NCBI GenBank assembly: GCA_034008185.1
Contig: CM067082.1
Coordinates: forward strand, 10,896,984 to 10,960,983
Reading direction: 5' to 3'
DNA from: Gorsachius magnificus
Taxonomy: Eukaryota > Chordata > Aves > Pelecaniformes > Ardeidae
Length of the DNA stretch: 64,000 nt
In this document: positions 25,952 to 38,959 of the stretch, piece by piece
How positions within the stretch are numbered: the stretch's first letter is position 1
Layout of the letters: each line of letters begins with the position of its first letter
Translations under genes and position numbers: made by a program
Notes under the pieces: model-generated
Databases searched by the model: none
What the model saw: the letters and a program-made list of their open reading frames with translations, nothing else
Told to the model about the DNA's origin: nothing

Positions 25952-27874
25952 ACTGCCTGTGCAGGATGAGCAGGAACAAATGACCAGGGACAGTTTGTCA
26001 TCCCTGTCCAGCTGGAATGGGAACCCATAATGCTTGCAGAAGATGGACTGAAGAAGAGTATAACCACTATAGTATCAGATGTTTTGATTCAGTATTTGAG
26101 CCTTTACGTCAGCTCAAAAGACATAACCAGTGAAGAATTTTTCAGCAGAATAGTTTTTTCATTGGGAAGAGACAATTCTTTAAAATAAAAACTTTCCCTG
26201 GGAACACACCAGTTGGAACAAAACTCATCATTGTCATTGCTGACAAAGCTGCGAACTCCAAAGGTTTATAAAAACTGAAACTGCATAGGAAATACATACA
26301 GGCACGTAGCTTGAATACAGTCTACAATATATACACCCCAGGAGGCTGGAGTGTATAGAGGCAGGCGTTTGCTCCCACCAAAAGCACTTGGAGTGTTTCC
26401 ATCTTTCTTAATGGAAGCAAGATCAGGCCCTGACTATGGAAATGCAAAGAGGCAGATAGTGTAAGTGTAAGGGAGTTGCTCGTTTCTTTGGCCATTGACG
26501 CATGTCTGTTGGATACTCACTTCAGCTGCAATATTCCTTGTTCAGCAGGAAGTCATCAATGCCCAGGGTGCCACTTCTTACGCCCGTGTAAGTTGGGGTT
26601 CAATCCATAAATGCACTGGAGACTTTGCTGGCCCCTCGCTAACCGTAGGAGTGAGAGTTGTATCTGTTTCCATTGCTGTAAGCAGGATGTAGAAAACTTT
26701 TTGAGATAAGTAGATAAAACGTGCTACGAACACATGCAGGATTGTGTCGCTTCATGGTTCACACAGTCCTGACTGTGGCTGGCTATTGAGCTGTTTCATC
26801 AGTCAGTGCCTTTCTCCCACGAAAACTCCCATGAGATCAAATAGCCAGTCATGCCCCTGGGAGTATTTGAACCTGCTGTCCTCACATCTCAGGAAAGCAT
26901 CCTGCCAAGCATGCCTGGAGGGTGTTTGCAGCAAGACCGGGCACAAGCTGCTTTTTGAATCCATCACTAGGAGTGGAAGGTTCACAGGTCCCTGAGAAGA
27001 GCGAGAAGCGTGAGTGAGACTGTGCAGCCCAGGGGCCGTGGCTCTGAGCGGGGAGCCCTGGGCTGGGTGGTGGGGAGCCCGTGGCCCACCAGCAGGGTCT
27101 GGGCTTAATGAAGTGGCTGCCTAGTGTCACAGATGGAAAGGAGTATTGACAAAGACACAGAGAAATTGGGCCAAGAATGTGTCTCTGTAAGGACTTTCTG
27201 AACCCTGCATCTCCAATTTATAAATTTATCATCCCTTTTTGCATTTTAAATTCTAACTTGCAAATATTCCATTTGATAACAGTGGTTTTCTAATGGTACA
27301 ATTTTCACCTAAGCACTTAGTCAGTCATCTAATGGAAAGAGGAGTGTATTAAATGGCTCTTACAGTCTCTGACCTAGGACTACAAACCTCTATCTCAAGA
27401 GGCAGACTAAGGTTAGACTTAACGCAGGTATACTAGTTCCCAGATCTGTGTACTAACGTATTTCTCACCCACCCACTGCCAGAGCCTGCCACTTTGAACT
27501 TGATGTGGTGTAAAGGCCTTTGACTCCAATTCCTCAAGAAAAAATGTGTACAGAAGACATACCAAGACTTTCAGATAGGAAGGGAAAGCTCAGCTACCCG
27601 TGATGGGCTTCTCTGGGCCACTGCAGCAAGCAGCAGTGACTTTTAGGAAGGTCCATAGATATCATTTACCCTTTTCAAGACGACAGACATAATTTCCAGC
27701 CATCTTGGCCAGAGTTTGTCCTCACTGCAACAGAGACTGTTGTCTTACTAAGTTACACCCCCACCTTGCTTGTGCAATCAGTCATCCTTAGTGCTTTTTT
27801 GGCTACCCTTTTTTCCCCCTCTCTGCCCTCATTTCTTTTCTCTTAAGAAAGTTCAGCTTCTCAGCATAAAGCAA
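25952..27874. other. Non-coding DNA, no gene evident
   Basis: Unremarkable apart from a GC-rich patch at about 27005-27120 that holds a G-quadruplex motif. Open frames at 26744-27130 on both strands overlap one another and have no family motif. Confidence 0.55.
27050..27075 (+). other. Predicted G-quadruplex motif
   Basis: G4, G3, G3 and G4 runs are separated by loops AGCCCT, CT and TGGT, meeting the G3+N1-7 rule within a locally GC-rich patch. Confidence 0.65.
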
Positions 27875-27945
27875 TAGAAATCAGGGCCTGAAGGGATTTC
27901 ATGGGAGCTGTCTAGCCTATCCCCCTTGCCCACAGAAATTCAGCT
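27875..27945 (-). mobile_element. Possible old CR1 LINE 3' end
   Basis: AGAAATCAGGGCCTGAAGGG, then TGTCTAGCCTATCCCCCTTGCC, fits the reverse complement of an old CR1 terminus (GGCTGGAAGGGACCT and ATCTAGTCCA blocks) but with many changes. It is short, so chance resemblance is not excluded. Confidence 0.45.
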
Positions 27946-30900
27946 ATACCCAAATTTGTATATGAGGAAGAGGAGGAACAGGCAGAGTAGCTGTCAGGTT
28001 GCAAGCTACTTTTGGCTTGGCTCTGATTAACACCAAGCACAGGTGCTAAGCACCTCTTCGCTGTCAGATTTTCCATTCAGTGTGTGTCCTTAATACAGGC
28101 AGAAACTATTTTTGGTTACAACATAATCAGCATCTTTATCAAGGGGTTTTCTACAGTGCCCATCTGTATAGCAGCCAAGTACTTCCCAGACAGATTTGTT
28201 CTTTATGGCATGAATGAGAAAGCATTTCTCTGACAAATTATTTAAAAATAGTATGGGTAGATTTATTAACACCTTATAAAAACCTAGGCAGCTGCAGCTA
28301 AGTATAAAGTCAGGCAGCAAAATGATGGGGTAAAAGCTGGTTAATGTTTTACAAGAAGTTTTCTAGACATAAAAGATCACTTCTTTCAAAACTGATTTTT
28401 TTAGAGAAATGATGCCTTTGAAAAGCTTTGTTTGCAATTCACTTATACATCCCAGATACACAACCCACATAATATACATCTTAAACTTGAGAGTCTCACT
28501 TCAGTTTACTCAATTCCAGTCAGTAATTATGGATACTAAACTTCTGTAAGTAACATCTAAGCTAAGTTTACATTATCTGCAGAAAGGCTTGCACCATTTA
28601 AATCAATTTAGAAAACCGTTAAGTAAATCTGACGCAAGTTTAGTTATAGCAAATGTCTTAGCTAATAAATTTCTTGGGACTGGGTTGTATCTTTTCTGCA
28701 TGCATGGATGAAACTCAAGTGCTCTCAAGGCCTCAGTGAATAAATAATAAATGATGCAAAATAGCTTTTTGATACATAATAATATCATAACCTTAAAATG
28801 TGTTTTCCCAGGACTAGAAATGAGTGTGGTGTGTCCCTCTGGGAAGTTATTAAATACAAAGAAAAAAGAGCTATTTCTAGTGTTGGAAGCTGGTCAATGT
28901 GTCTCCCACCACACCCTGGTTCCTGGCAATCATTTACACTCATCTCTTACTCCCTTTCAGAGGGGCTGTAAATTATTGCCAGCTCAGTATGTTACACCCA
29001 CCTTATCACAGGTGAAAATAAATTGCAAAGCAATGAAGATTCAAATATATGGTGTATACATGCATAGAAAGGCTGCTGCTTTAGCTTATCAGATACCTTT
29101 ATCTTCACTCCATCGTAACCTCATGTTTAATGCTCTTAACCCTCTCTCAGCTGATATTTGATCCTATGTGTTGGAGGTCTGTTCCTCCCTTGTTGTGTAT
29201 CTGTAAAGCTTTCTTGCTCAGATTAATCTCCATTCAGACTAGAAGTGTTTCTCTGCTCACTAAACTGATGTTTAGTTATCCCTTGCATCTGCGTGGGTTG
29301 TCCTTGGTGCATTGGGATTTTAGCCGATCCAAAGCCTGGCCATCACTGAAATCACTTACCTGTTGTGGCCAGATGGAGCATAGTCAGTTCTATTGCTGAA
29401 TAAAGTTTCTTAATCAGTGTCATGTTTTATCTCAAGCTTCCTAAAGATCCAATTACTCTAACAACTCATCCCTACTCAGAAGCAAAATAGAGATTTCTAA
29501 TGAGGCCTCACCAGGTCTCAACCCATCTCCGAACTGACCACCCCTGTCTTGTGGATGTCTGAAGCATCTCATGAGTTTTAGCTCTGTTTTACTCAGTGTT
29601 GTTCCTTCCCTTGTTTTATCCCTGACTTCTGTTGATTCTGGTTTTGATGTCAAGGGTTCAGATTAATTCTTTTTTTCCCATCTTCCTTTTGTTACCGAAG
29701 TCATAGGTCTGTCTTCCATTAGTAATCACCTCGTGGGAGGGAGGCTACTTCACAAGAGACTCTTGTCCTCTGATGTAATATACCAGTCCAGTGTCCTGCA
29801 GCCCCATTAAATTCAGGTTATTCGTGATCACAGTAAATTTTCTGGTTCACTTTTTTTGTGAAAATGCCCCAGCATTTACCATCAGCACCAAAAATAACCC
29901 ACCAGTCTGGGCTGAAGTGTTCTCTGCAGGTGGCAGCCATGTTCAGAGGGTACCACGCTGAAGTTTAGCAGCATCGAATAAAGCTCCAGATCTGACTCTT
30001 CATCTCCTTTAAGCACCCTTTTAACAGTATTTCTTTATAGCAGCAATAAAATGTAGCTATCGTAGAGCTGAAATAATGCTATTTTTAAATCAAACTTTTT
30101 TGAAAAACAGAGTCATGGCAATTGTGGTCTGTGACCCGTTATTACTGCAGATGGTACACTGTGGCTCACAAGGAAAGACTTTTACATGCTAGATTGCATG
30201 TTTAGTGGTTGTATTCTCCAATAATGCTGTTTATGGACAAAAAGGTTAATAATCTAGAATAAATAGGTAGGGTTTTTTTCCCATAGCATATACAAATTAA
30301 CTGTTATCGGTCTTGGATCATAGATTTAAATTTTCTGGAGTTATCCTTCCAGGCTGCTTCTGTTTTACTATTTTGGTCTTTTAAAACTGCCGTTTCTTTA
30401 CAGCATTACTCAGAGCATATTAGTCTGTATTGTTTTCTTTATGGCATTTCTCTACATCCTGGGTGTTTTGAGCTCTCTTTTGAATTTCCATATTTTAACC
30501 TAGTTCTCCCTTCTTATCTCCCTTTATTTTTGCTTTCTCTTGTCCTGTTTCCCTGAAGTCCTCTTTTGATCTGCAGTCTCCCGGTAGCAGCCTGTTATGT
30601 TTCAGGTGCACCTTCTCACAAAGTAACTATAAACCTCGTATTTTAAAGATCTTGTTTTATCTCAATTTATATGCCCTCATGATAGGGGTGTTTGTTTTCT
30701 TTTGTTTTTCACAGATATGTTTATGACGGCTGAATGTTGTTCCCATCCCTGGACCCTTTCCTTCTCCTTTGCACTGAGAGCAACCCAGGGCATCAACAGA
30801 TACAGAGGTTGTGGCATTACTGAGGATGCAGATGGACCCTGGGAGGTTGCAGCATGCACTGAGACTGTGATGAGTTTGGTTAGGCCTCAGGAATGAATGG

Positions 30901-32358
30901 AAAAACCTCCATAGAGAGCAGAGGGCACTGGGCAGTGTTTGGTGCCACACATCAAGTGATCATGCTGGCTGGAAGCAAGGACCCTGTGGAAGAGCAGGGG
31001 CCATGGCCAGGAGATGGTTGCATGTCAACTTTGTTCCTTACATCCTGGCTCACCAAGCTGAGTTTTCTTAATTTAAAAAATGAAGTTTTTGCTCAAAGCA
31101 AAGGTATCTTTTTGGGTAGTACACTTCCTGGGAAGGGTCTGAGCAGTTCCACGTCTCCAGCCAGGTGACTGTCCCGTTACACTTACATGCCACCTCTTCA
31201 GGAATGACTTGTCCCCTGTACAAGCTGAGCATTGGTGGTATTGGTTCTGTCTTTGCATTATGTATTGTAAGTCAGGTACCACACTGATCTGTGCACCCAA
31301 TCTAAAATTAATAAGGGATCTGCTAGTGCGTAAGATAAAAATCTGCTCCATTTAGGTATTGCTTAAATCTTTCCCATAATACATTATGCTTACTTGTGTA
31401 GAGGTAATGTACTTTACACCCACGCTGGTAAATTCTGTCTTCCCAGCAGACTTTTGCAAAATTATTTTGCTTGTTACAAAATATACAAAGGCTAGACATA
31501 AATTTAGTTTGTGTTTTCTTCCAGTTTTTGTGCAGTTCTTCATCCTCTGTCTTTCAAATTTTGTGCCCATTTTTCCCTTTCCTTTCTGAGCTTTCAATTT
31601 TCTTTCAGTTGCTCCTTTCACTAACCCAGTCCTCTGAATGGGACCTGGTTTCTTTCAGAGCTTTAAATCTGCAAATGATGTTCTCCACTTATGGTCTAAT
31701 TGCCTTTTCCAAACTGAAGCCAGAATCTTTTCTGCAATCTTCTTCTTGGTTTTGGCTCTCCATTACAACTTTTGCCTCAAATTAAGGATTCCATAAAAAC
31801 CTCCAAACAACACAGTTGATTCAACAGTTGCAACTCTGTTCTCAGAGCCTCAAACCTCTCTTTTTCCCTCTTTTTGAGTTCTCATATGAAATCTTGTCAG
31901 ACATCATAAGATCTCTCTCAAAAGTTTCATTCTATCTATCTGGAACAAATTTTTTTTTTAATGTCTTGATCATAATCTCATCACTAGTTTGATCTTCACT
32001 TACACGCCTATTATCAAACAAGGTTTGTGACTTTCTGATGAAAAGGCTGCTTTTAGTCACCTTTTCCAGTATCTTTGCTTGCCTTTATCAAGGGGCAATC
32101 TTCAAGCTCAATGTGATTGCTTGCTGTGGGATTGGTGGGATTAGAGCTGTTTTGGCCTTCTCAGTTCCATGTTCTTTGCTCTTTTTTTCCCCTTCTGCTT
32201 CTAGGTACCCTCATTTGTAATTACCTACACCTCTAGTGCCCCATAGCATTGCAAATTCAGCGTACTGATAGTTTGGCCCCAGAATTTCCTAAATGAAATC
32301 ACAAGAATCTGTGAGTACCAAAATAAGGGTTTTCTTGTGTTGGGTTTTTTTGGTGGGG

Positions 32359-32390
32359 TTTTTTTTTTTTGTGTGTGTGTGTGTTTTTTC
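32359..32390. repeat. T12-(GT)7-T6 simple repeat
   Basis: A T12 run is followed directly by seven GT units and then T6. This is a compound microsatellite, likely to vary in length. Confidence 0.9.
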
Positions 32391-33923
32391 ACTCAATATT
32401 TGCAAGGCGTTGGTCGGCTTTTCCAGATTTTCACTGGTTTGTTTCTGCATGTAAAAAAATAAACCTAAATAGTATAAGTTTTGCAAAAGTTATGAGTACC
32501 TGAAATGGTTTTTAGAGTGGGCAATATAAAACAACTAAGATGTGCTTCCAGCCCACCATAAAGGGCACCTCTCCCATAGAAAAAGGGCCTTGGGGCAAGG
32601 TGTGCTGTCCTTGTCAAAGTGTCAATAATGAGCACGTTGACCTGCAATACTTCATCACCTTCCCAGCTTTTTACCTGTGAACTCTTGATCTACATCCCTG
32701 CCTTTGGCTGTTATATACTCTGATTTTCTGTAGCACAGTATCTGTACTGCAAGTCTGTAATCTGAGCCTTGCTGGGCTTGATGTGCCTAGTAGTTGAGTG
32801 TAGGAATAGGCACCAGGCTGCTTGGTGCTACACCTTTGTCATGGCATCCCTTTGGGGCTGAGCTTATTCCCCTACCTTGTGCTGAGCTGAATTGGGGAAG
32901 TAAGGGGATGTTGAACTAATCCCACCCCCTGACTGGTCTGGCTGCAGTCCCTGCAGGGGCCAGGTAGCTCTGCTAGGGCAAAATTGTCTGAAGGCTATTA
33001 TAATTTTATTGTTCACCTATAGAATTTTAGTGTTTGTAGAGCTGTTTTTCTTCTTTATTTTGCTCGTGCAGGCAGAAGGGAGAGAGAAGGAAATGCTCTC
33101 AGGCAAATAGCTGTGCAGCAGGGTTAAGGGAGGACACATCCTCAGTGTGAAAGGTTGTGAGAGTTCAGACCCATTTTGAGATCTAATGCATGCGTAATGC
33201 ATTTCTAATACCATAAATAGGTAGCAGGTCATGAGAAAAACTCACATGTTTAGAGCTGGCTGGAAACCAAAGCTGTTGATCATATACAAGTAAAGCGAAC
33301 AAGGGTCACCATTTGCATGCATTACGATAAATCTGGAGCTGGTTCATTGTGGATCACTGGGTGTTTCTAAATTTGTGCTAATAGGATGAAGGTGGCTGTT
33401 ATTCAATGGCATTTCACTCACGGAACCTAATGAGCTCTTCCTATCCCCACACTGACCACAGGATATCAGGAGACGAGGAGATGAATCTAAGCTTAAGAAA
33501 GGTATGAAATGGAAATTAATTTGTCAAGTGTAACTAAAAGCCAGGACAGAAGCTCCTGTTCAGAGTTGAGGTGACCTTAATTCACATTTGTTTGACTAAC
33601 TCTGAGTGTGCTAACCACTGGCTCTCCTGTGGGTAAGGGCGTCCAGGTTCAACTGTTTCATAAGGAATAACATGTTAAGGATACGCAGGGTAACTCCAAG
33701 TTTCCTTTTAAACAGCTGGAGTTGTACATTAATTACATCTATCCATAAACATACTTTCTTCATCCTTCAATAAGAACGAAGAACAGCTGTACTGTTGTTA
33801 GTTGTAATGTCAGTATGCACACATCTCTAGAGGCTACCCCCTTCCCAGGCCTATGTGCTCATCTCAGATCTGACTTTCTGAGTCAATTTGCTCTGAAAAA
33901 GTCCAAACTTTTTCAATTTGCTT

Positions 33924-33942
33924 TATATACATATATATATAT
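33924..33942. repeat. (TA)n imperfect microsatellite
   Basis: TATATACATATATATATAT, a TA repeat with one C interruption. Confidence 0.9.
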
Positions 33943-34304
33943 GTAGGACCAGCAGCAGAGTAAGGCTTTCCTGACACAGACGAGTGGCCAGACCATTCCT
34001 GCTCTGGTCAGTGTTGAGTTTTTGTAATTCAGTATTAGCAAGGGGCAGTAAAAGAAAAGTAGTTTCTAGATGAAAATAACACTTTTACTTCCCACTAGAC
34101 TCTGGCCACATGAAGTTGTGCAACTCATCCCCTTGTCCTCAGCACTTTTCTCTGTGCTGTAACAGTGGCTCAATGAAGCATGCTCTTGCCTTGGGCAGAT
34201 GTCCTCTGAAATTTATCCTAAATTAAATTTATTACTGTCCTCTGTTTCTTACATTTTACCTGCTGGTCTTAACTTTAACTGCTGCTTGCATGAATGGATG
34301 AAGG

Positions 34305-35195
34305 GATTGAGTGTACCCACACTAAGTTTGCAGATGACACCAAGTTGGGTGGGAGTCCTGTTCTGCTTAAGGGAAAGAAGGCTCTATAGAGGGATCTGGA
34401 CAGGCTGGCTCAATGGGCTGAGGCCAACTGTATGAGATTCAACAAGGCCAGGTGCCGGGTTCTGCACTTGAGTCACAACAATTCCATGCAATGCTACAGG
34501 CTTGGGGAAGAGTGGCTGGAAAGCTGCCTGGTGGAAAAGGACCTGGGGGTGTTGGCCAACAGCTGACTGAATATGAGCCAGCAGTGTGCCCAGGTGGCCA
34601 AGAAGGCCAATGGCATCCTGGCTCGTATCAGAAATAGAGTGGCCAGCAGGACCAGGGAAGTGATCGTGCCCCTGTGAGGCTGCACCTTGAATACTGTGTT
34701 CAGTTTTGGGCCCCTCGCTACAAGAAGGACATTGAGGCACTGGAGAAAGTCCAGAAAAGGGCAATGAAGCCGGTGAGGGGTCTGGAGCACAAGTCCTGTG
34801 AGGATCAGCTGAGGGAACTGGGGTTGTTTAGCCTGGAGATGAGGAGGCTGAGGGGACACCTTATCCCTCTCCACAAATACCTGAAAGGAGGTTGTAGCAA
34901 AGTGGGTGTTGGTCTCTTTTCCCAAGTAGGAAGTGACAGGACAACAGGAAATATCCTCAAGAAAATGCCAGGAGAGGTTTGGATTGAATGTTAGGAAAAA
35001 TTTCTTCACGGAAAGGGTTGTCCAGCATTGGAACAGGCTACCCAGGGAAGTGGTGGAGTCACCATCCCTGGAGGGATTTAAAAGACATCTAGATGTGGTG
35101 CTTAGGGACATGGTTTAATGATGGACTTGGCAGTGCTAGGTTTAAGGTTGGACTCGATGTTCTTAAAGGCCTTTTCCAACATAAATTATTCTAAG
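34305..35195 (+). mobile_element. CR1 LINE, ORF2 3' part plus 3' UTR, inactivated
   Basis: This is the longest transposon in the window, about 890 bp. The first part encodes the end of the CR1 reverse transcriptase: the reading frame at 34324 gives K-F-A-D-D-T-K-L-G, with the catalytic FADD box at 34327-34338. In the same frame are stop codons at 34387-34389 (TAG) and 34564-34566 (TGA). At about 34673 the family sequence, as I remember it, has about 13 more bases, so the frame is also shifted. Later blocks include CAGTTTTGGGCCCC, GTCTGGAGCACAAGTCC, GAACTGGGGTTGTTTAGCC, AAATTTCTTCACGGAAAGGG and CACCATCCCTGGAGGG, ending with CCTTTTCCAAC and a decayed tail. It is 5'-truncated just before the FADD box and cannot be active. 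Minus-strand open frames up to 205 codons here are antisense. Confidence 0.97.
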
Positions 35196-38100
35196 GTTGT
35201 CACAGAGGAGGTCATGGCTGGTTGGTGTTGAGTAGGAAGCAGGCTGCTCTTCCTCTCTAGTAATGGCCCAGGCGGCTGGAGGACACAAGTTTGGGCAGAC
35301 ACACTTGAATGGCATCTGTGTGGGGTGAAACTTGGAACTTCCATTCCACAGGAATGGTTGAAGTTTGTTTTGATTTCAGTTGTGATGACAAAGTAGAAAA
35401 ATAATTGCTGTATGAGTATGTGACACGGAGGTAGAGAAGATAAGCTGATTACTCTTAATGGCTTGAAAAGCCAGACCAGAAAGTGACAATAGCTCTCCCC
35501 TTTTCTGTTGTATTGTGATATGTGAGCAGTGGTAATACAGCATCTAATTCTGGAAAATTATCTAGTGAAATTTCAAGGTTTTTCCACAGTGAAACTTTTT
35601 TAACTTTAACTTGTTATTTTTTCTGCAGGAAAACGAATTCAATTTTACATAATTTTCCAAGAAAAATTTGTTTGATTTTGATATTTTTCCTTCCCTGAGC
35701 TGAAGCTCCCAAACCCCAACTGTTTTGATGAAAACTTTCCAGTGTATTTGAACCTTAGAAAAATGACACTGTGACATCTGGGCAGACAATACCGCTACTG
35801 AAACAGAGTGCTCCAGTTCTTGAACAGTCAGTGAAATTATTTAATGTTTCTTTTTAGAGTAGTGTGCAGTCAATGAGATGGTAGGACTTTAAACCACACA
35901 GATATTGGAAAAAATGTTGTCTGCTACTAAACTCTACCAGCTTTATGTCTTTATGCTCACAGTACCACCATGAGTTATAAATCTAAGCCAAGTGAGGTAA
36001 GACTCTGGTATCTAGAGAATAGCGTAGGAGCTTCTGGAAGGGGGTGGGTGATTTAGCAGGAGCTTTCTTTCTGTACTGACTGGCACTGAAAGCATAAATC
36101 TAATGGAGTTCCCAGCTAACATACCAGAGGTAAAGAAGTGCCCTGATCATTTGTGTTTGTAAAACATCTGGCATTTTGCAAAAACCACTGACACTTCAAA
36201 TCTCTGCATCCTGGCTAAGTTGCAACCTGTATTCTCCTCCCATAGACACCCCGCTTCTCTCAAGAGGAGAAGGGTGCTCTGTTTCCCATCTGCAACTTTA
36301 CCTTTTACTTTATCTCAGTAGGGGCATTCACAGCAAGAGCGGTGTGAGCCGCAAAGATCCTCCATTTTGATGATGGTGCTGTAAGCGCAAGGCCCACAGG
36401 CTAGAAGGTAGGTGCCATGGCTGTGTGTGTCAGGAGAAATTGAATGCTAGAGATTTACATTAGCAAAAGCGTTAGGGAGGTCGCATTATTTTCTCTGTTT
36501 TTGGTCTCCAGGCTCTAGACAGGGTGCATAATGCATTGTAGATGCTAGTGGCCATGCTGCCCAGATTATTAGCAAGTCTTAACACTTCTTGGGCCCCAAA
36601 TCAAACACCTGATTGAATTTCAACATGTTATATACTTTTTCTGTCCATCTCCATTCTTTTCTAATTTAAGATGAATTGCATTGAATGGAAGAGATGGTGA
36701 TATTGCATGTGTATGAGATATATGTGGGTGTCAGTGTCCACTGACTGTACAGCCTCCTGCTGTCTTTTCCTAAACTCTACACTGCTCTTCTTGAAGGCAT
36801 CATGTAGTCTTTTAACCGCCAGATAGTGGTATGATTTACGTTGTTATGTTTATGTGAGTTGTTTGAACAATCACGTTTAGATGGAACTGGTTATAAGCAA
36901 GCAAGTGTGTATGCAAGAAGATGAGGTCCTTTGCATCTGGATTGTAAACTTATGTATGGGTGAAGCCCATGTGAGAAGTGGATGAAACTGAAGAACTCTG
37001 TTGGTTGCAGTCCATCATCTGCTTTGAAGACCGTTCAGGCACTGCAGGATCTGTGGACAGAACAGGTATGTTCCTCAGGTACAAGTATCACACACTGCCT
37101 GTGGCCCTGTCGGGGAGCTGAGCCTGGTGATATGGAAACCAGGCTTTATTCTCTCCTGTGACACAGATTTCATTTTTGATCTTAGGCAACTTTTGATCTT
37201 GGGCACTAGAAATGCAAACACAGTTGGACTTCCTTTTGGAGGGGGAGGGGGAAAAGGGAAATGTAGAATACTCAACCACTAAGATATAAAACAAGGAAAT
37301 AAAATCATTATATACAAGTGGTGTTTTCTTTAGTTTTACCAATTGACTATGAAATCATCAAAAGTTCGTGCCAATTTTTCAATCTATTGTGTCTGTCTGA
37401 CGAGTGATATTTATTTTTGGTGATTAATGGAGGTGAATAAAGGTAAACCAAAAGAGCATATGTGTTTTCTTGACTATGTCTTATAAAAGAATCTACTTGG
37501 TCAAAAGAATTTGCAGATATTCCCAATTGTAAAAATACCCATTGCAAAACCAACTGAAAATGAAAGCATATTTGACTGAATCCATTTTAGTTGTTCATTC
37601 TCCAACTGCTTTTGAGTTTTCTTCTTTTTTCTGTTTCTTTTCAATTCACATTAACACAGTTGCTCTGCCTGGCTTGGTGAAAAACAGACGAATTTTGCCT
37701 CAGTGTTCACTGCAATCCCTCCAGCGATCAGCAGGGGCTCCTCTTGGACTGTGACTAACTTGCCTCTCTGCTGTCCTCCTTTGCCATTGACTAGCCCATG
37801 GTGTTTCCACGCTGGCTACCTGATGTGGATCTTATAATACTGGGGAAACACATTAGTGCAGTTTTGTGTTCACAAATTCTCTCTAGTTTTTCACCTCACA
37901 AATCATCCGAAAAGAAGAATGGATGGATCACCATAGATGTGTTGTCAAAGGACACTTTCTGTATTCCAAACACCAGGCAATGAAAGAGCAGCAGCATGTT
38001 TGGGAAATTATGATCACTGATGGATGTGGACAGACCTTGGTATAACTTTGCTACACCTGCAATTAACACATGATGAATTTCATATCTGGATCATAGGAAA

Positions 38101-38950
38101 GAAAAAACCCAACCCACAGATACCTTCTTTGATGAAGTATAACATGTCCACAAATGTGGAGATGAATTTAAGCATATATTGAACCTAATTATCTTGTTTG
38201 TCTGCAACATATTCAGTTTAACTTCCACTGAGTTCAAGTGTATTTGGACTCAGCACTCGGGTTTCACACTCCACCGGGAGCTGAGGAGTTTGATCCAGAT
38301 GACAGGGGGGATCTCTCTGCCTGTGGTGGCCAAGGTAGCTCATGTGATAGGGTGACCCACATACCCAGGGTGACCAAATGACTCAGGCGCTTTCTTTTAC
38401 ATGCTGCAAAAAACCCAGGAACAGAACAAAATAGCTCCATTCTACCAAAAAGTTTGACTAATTGGTCACAAACCCAGGTTACTGATATATAGATAGACTG
38501 GGGAAAATAGGGTGCAAAGGAACAAGTGCAAGACCAATGCCAATGAGACTGGGCAGTTGGTAAATCATTTAATTAACTCAGGTGGGGTTTAGGAGAACGC
38601 CTACTTTCAGAAGAGAACTGAAGAAGGTGGAAAAAGTAAGTATTTTACTAGTTTATGTTTAATAATTTATTTCATTACTGAAAATCTGAGAGGATAAATT
38701 ATTTACTCAGCTATTTCCCAGCAGACAAAACCCGAATCTAGTAATAAGAAACATTCTTGGAAGGCTATTAGGATTTATCATGAAGAAAATAAGACACTGA
38801 GAGCAGTGGATGTAAGCTGAGTTGTGGATATGCTATACAATGGAAATTAATGAGATGCCTTTTCCATCTTCTTACAGAAATATGAAGAGCAGTAATGATC
38901 GCTGGCTCAATCTTTCCTAGCCTTTAGTAACATAAGATTCTTGATTTTTT

Positions 38951-38959
38951 GGGGGGGGG
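38951..38959. repeat. Poly(G) tract, G9
   Basis: T6 is followed by nine G and then GA-rich DNA. Short homopolymer. Confidence 0.9.

Larger units (their letters stand above)
27946..34304. other. Non-coding DNA, no gene evident
   Basis: About 6.4 kb with simple T and GT tracts near 32.36 kb and a (TA)n at 33.92 kb. The longest open frame is 136 codons (28751-29161 plus), without recognisable motif. A segment at 33290-33440 has an octamer ATTTGCAT embedded in ATTTGCATGCATTA at 33311. Nothing else is supported. Confidence 0.5.

Noticed and set aside
34494..35111. 205-codon minus-strand open frame
   Set aside because: It is the exact antisense of the CR1 copy at 34305-35195; many genomic CR1 copies give the same artefact.
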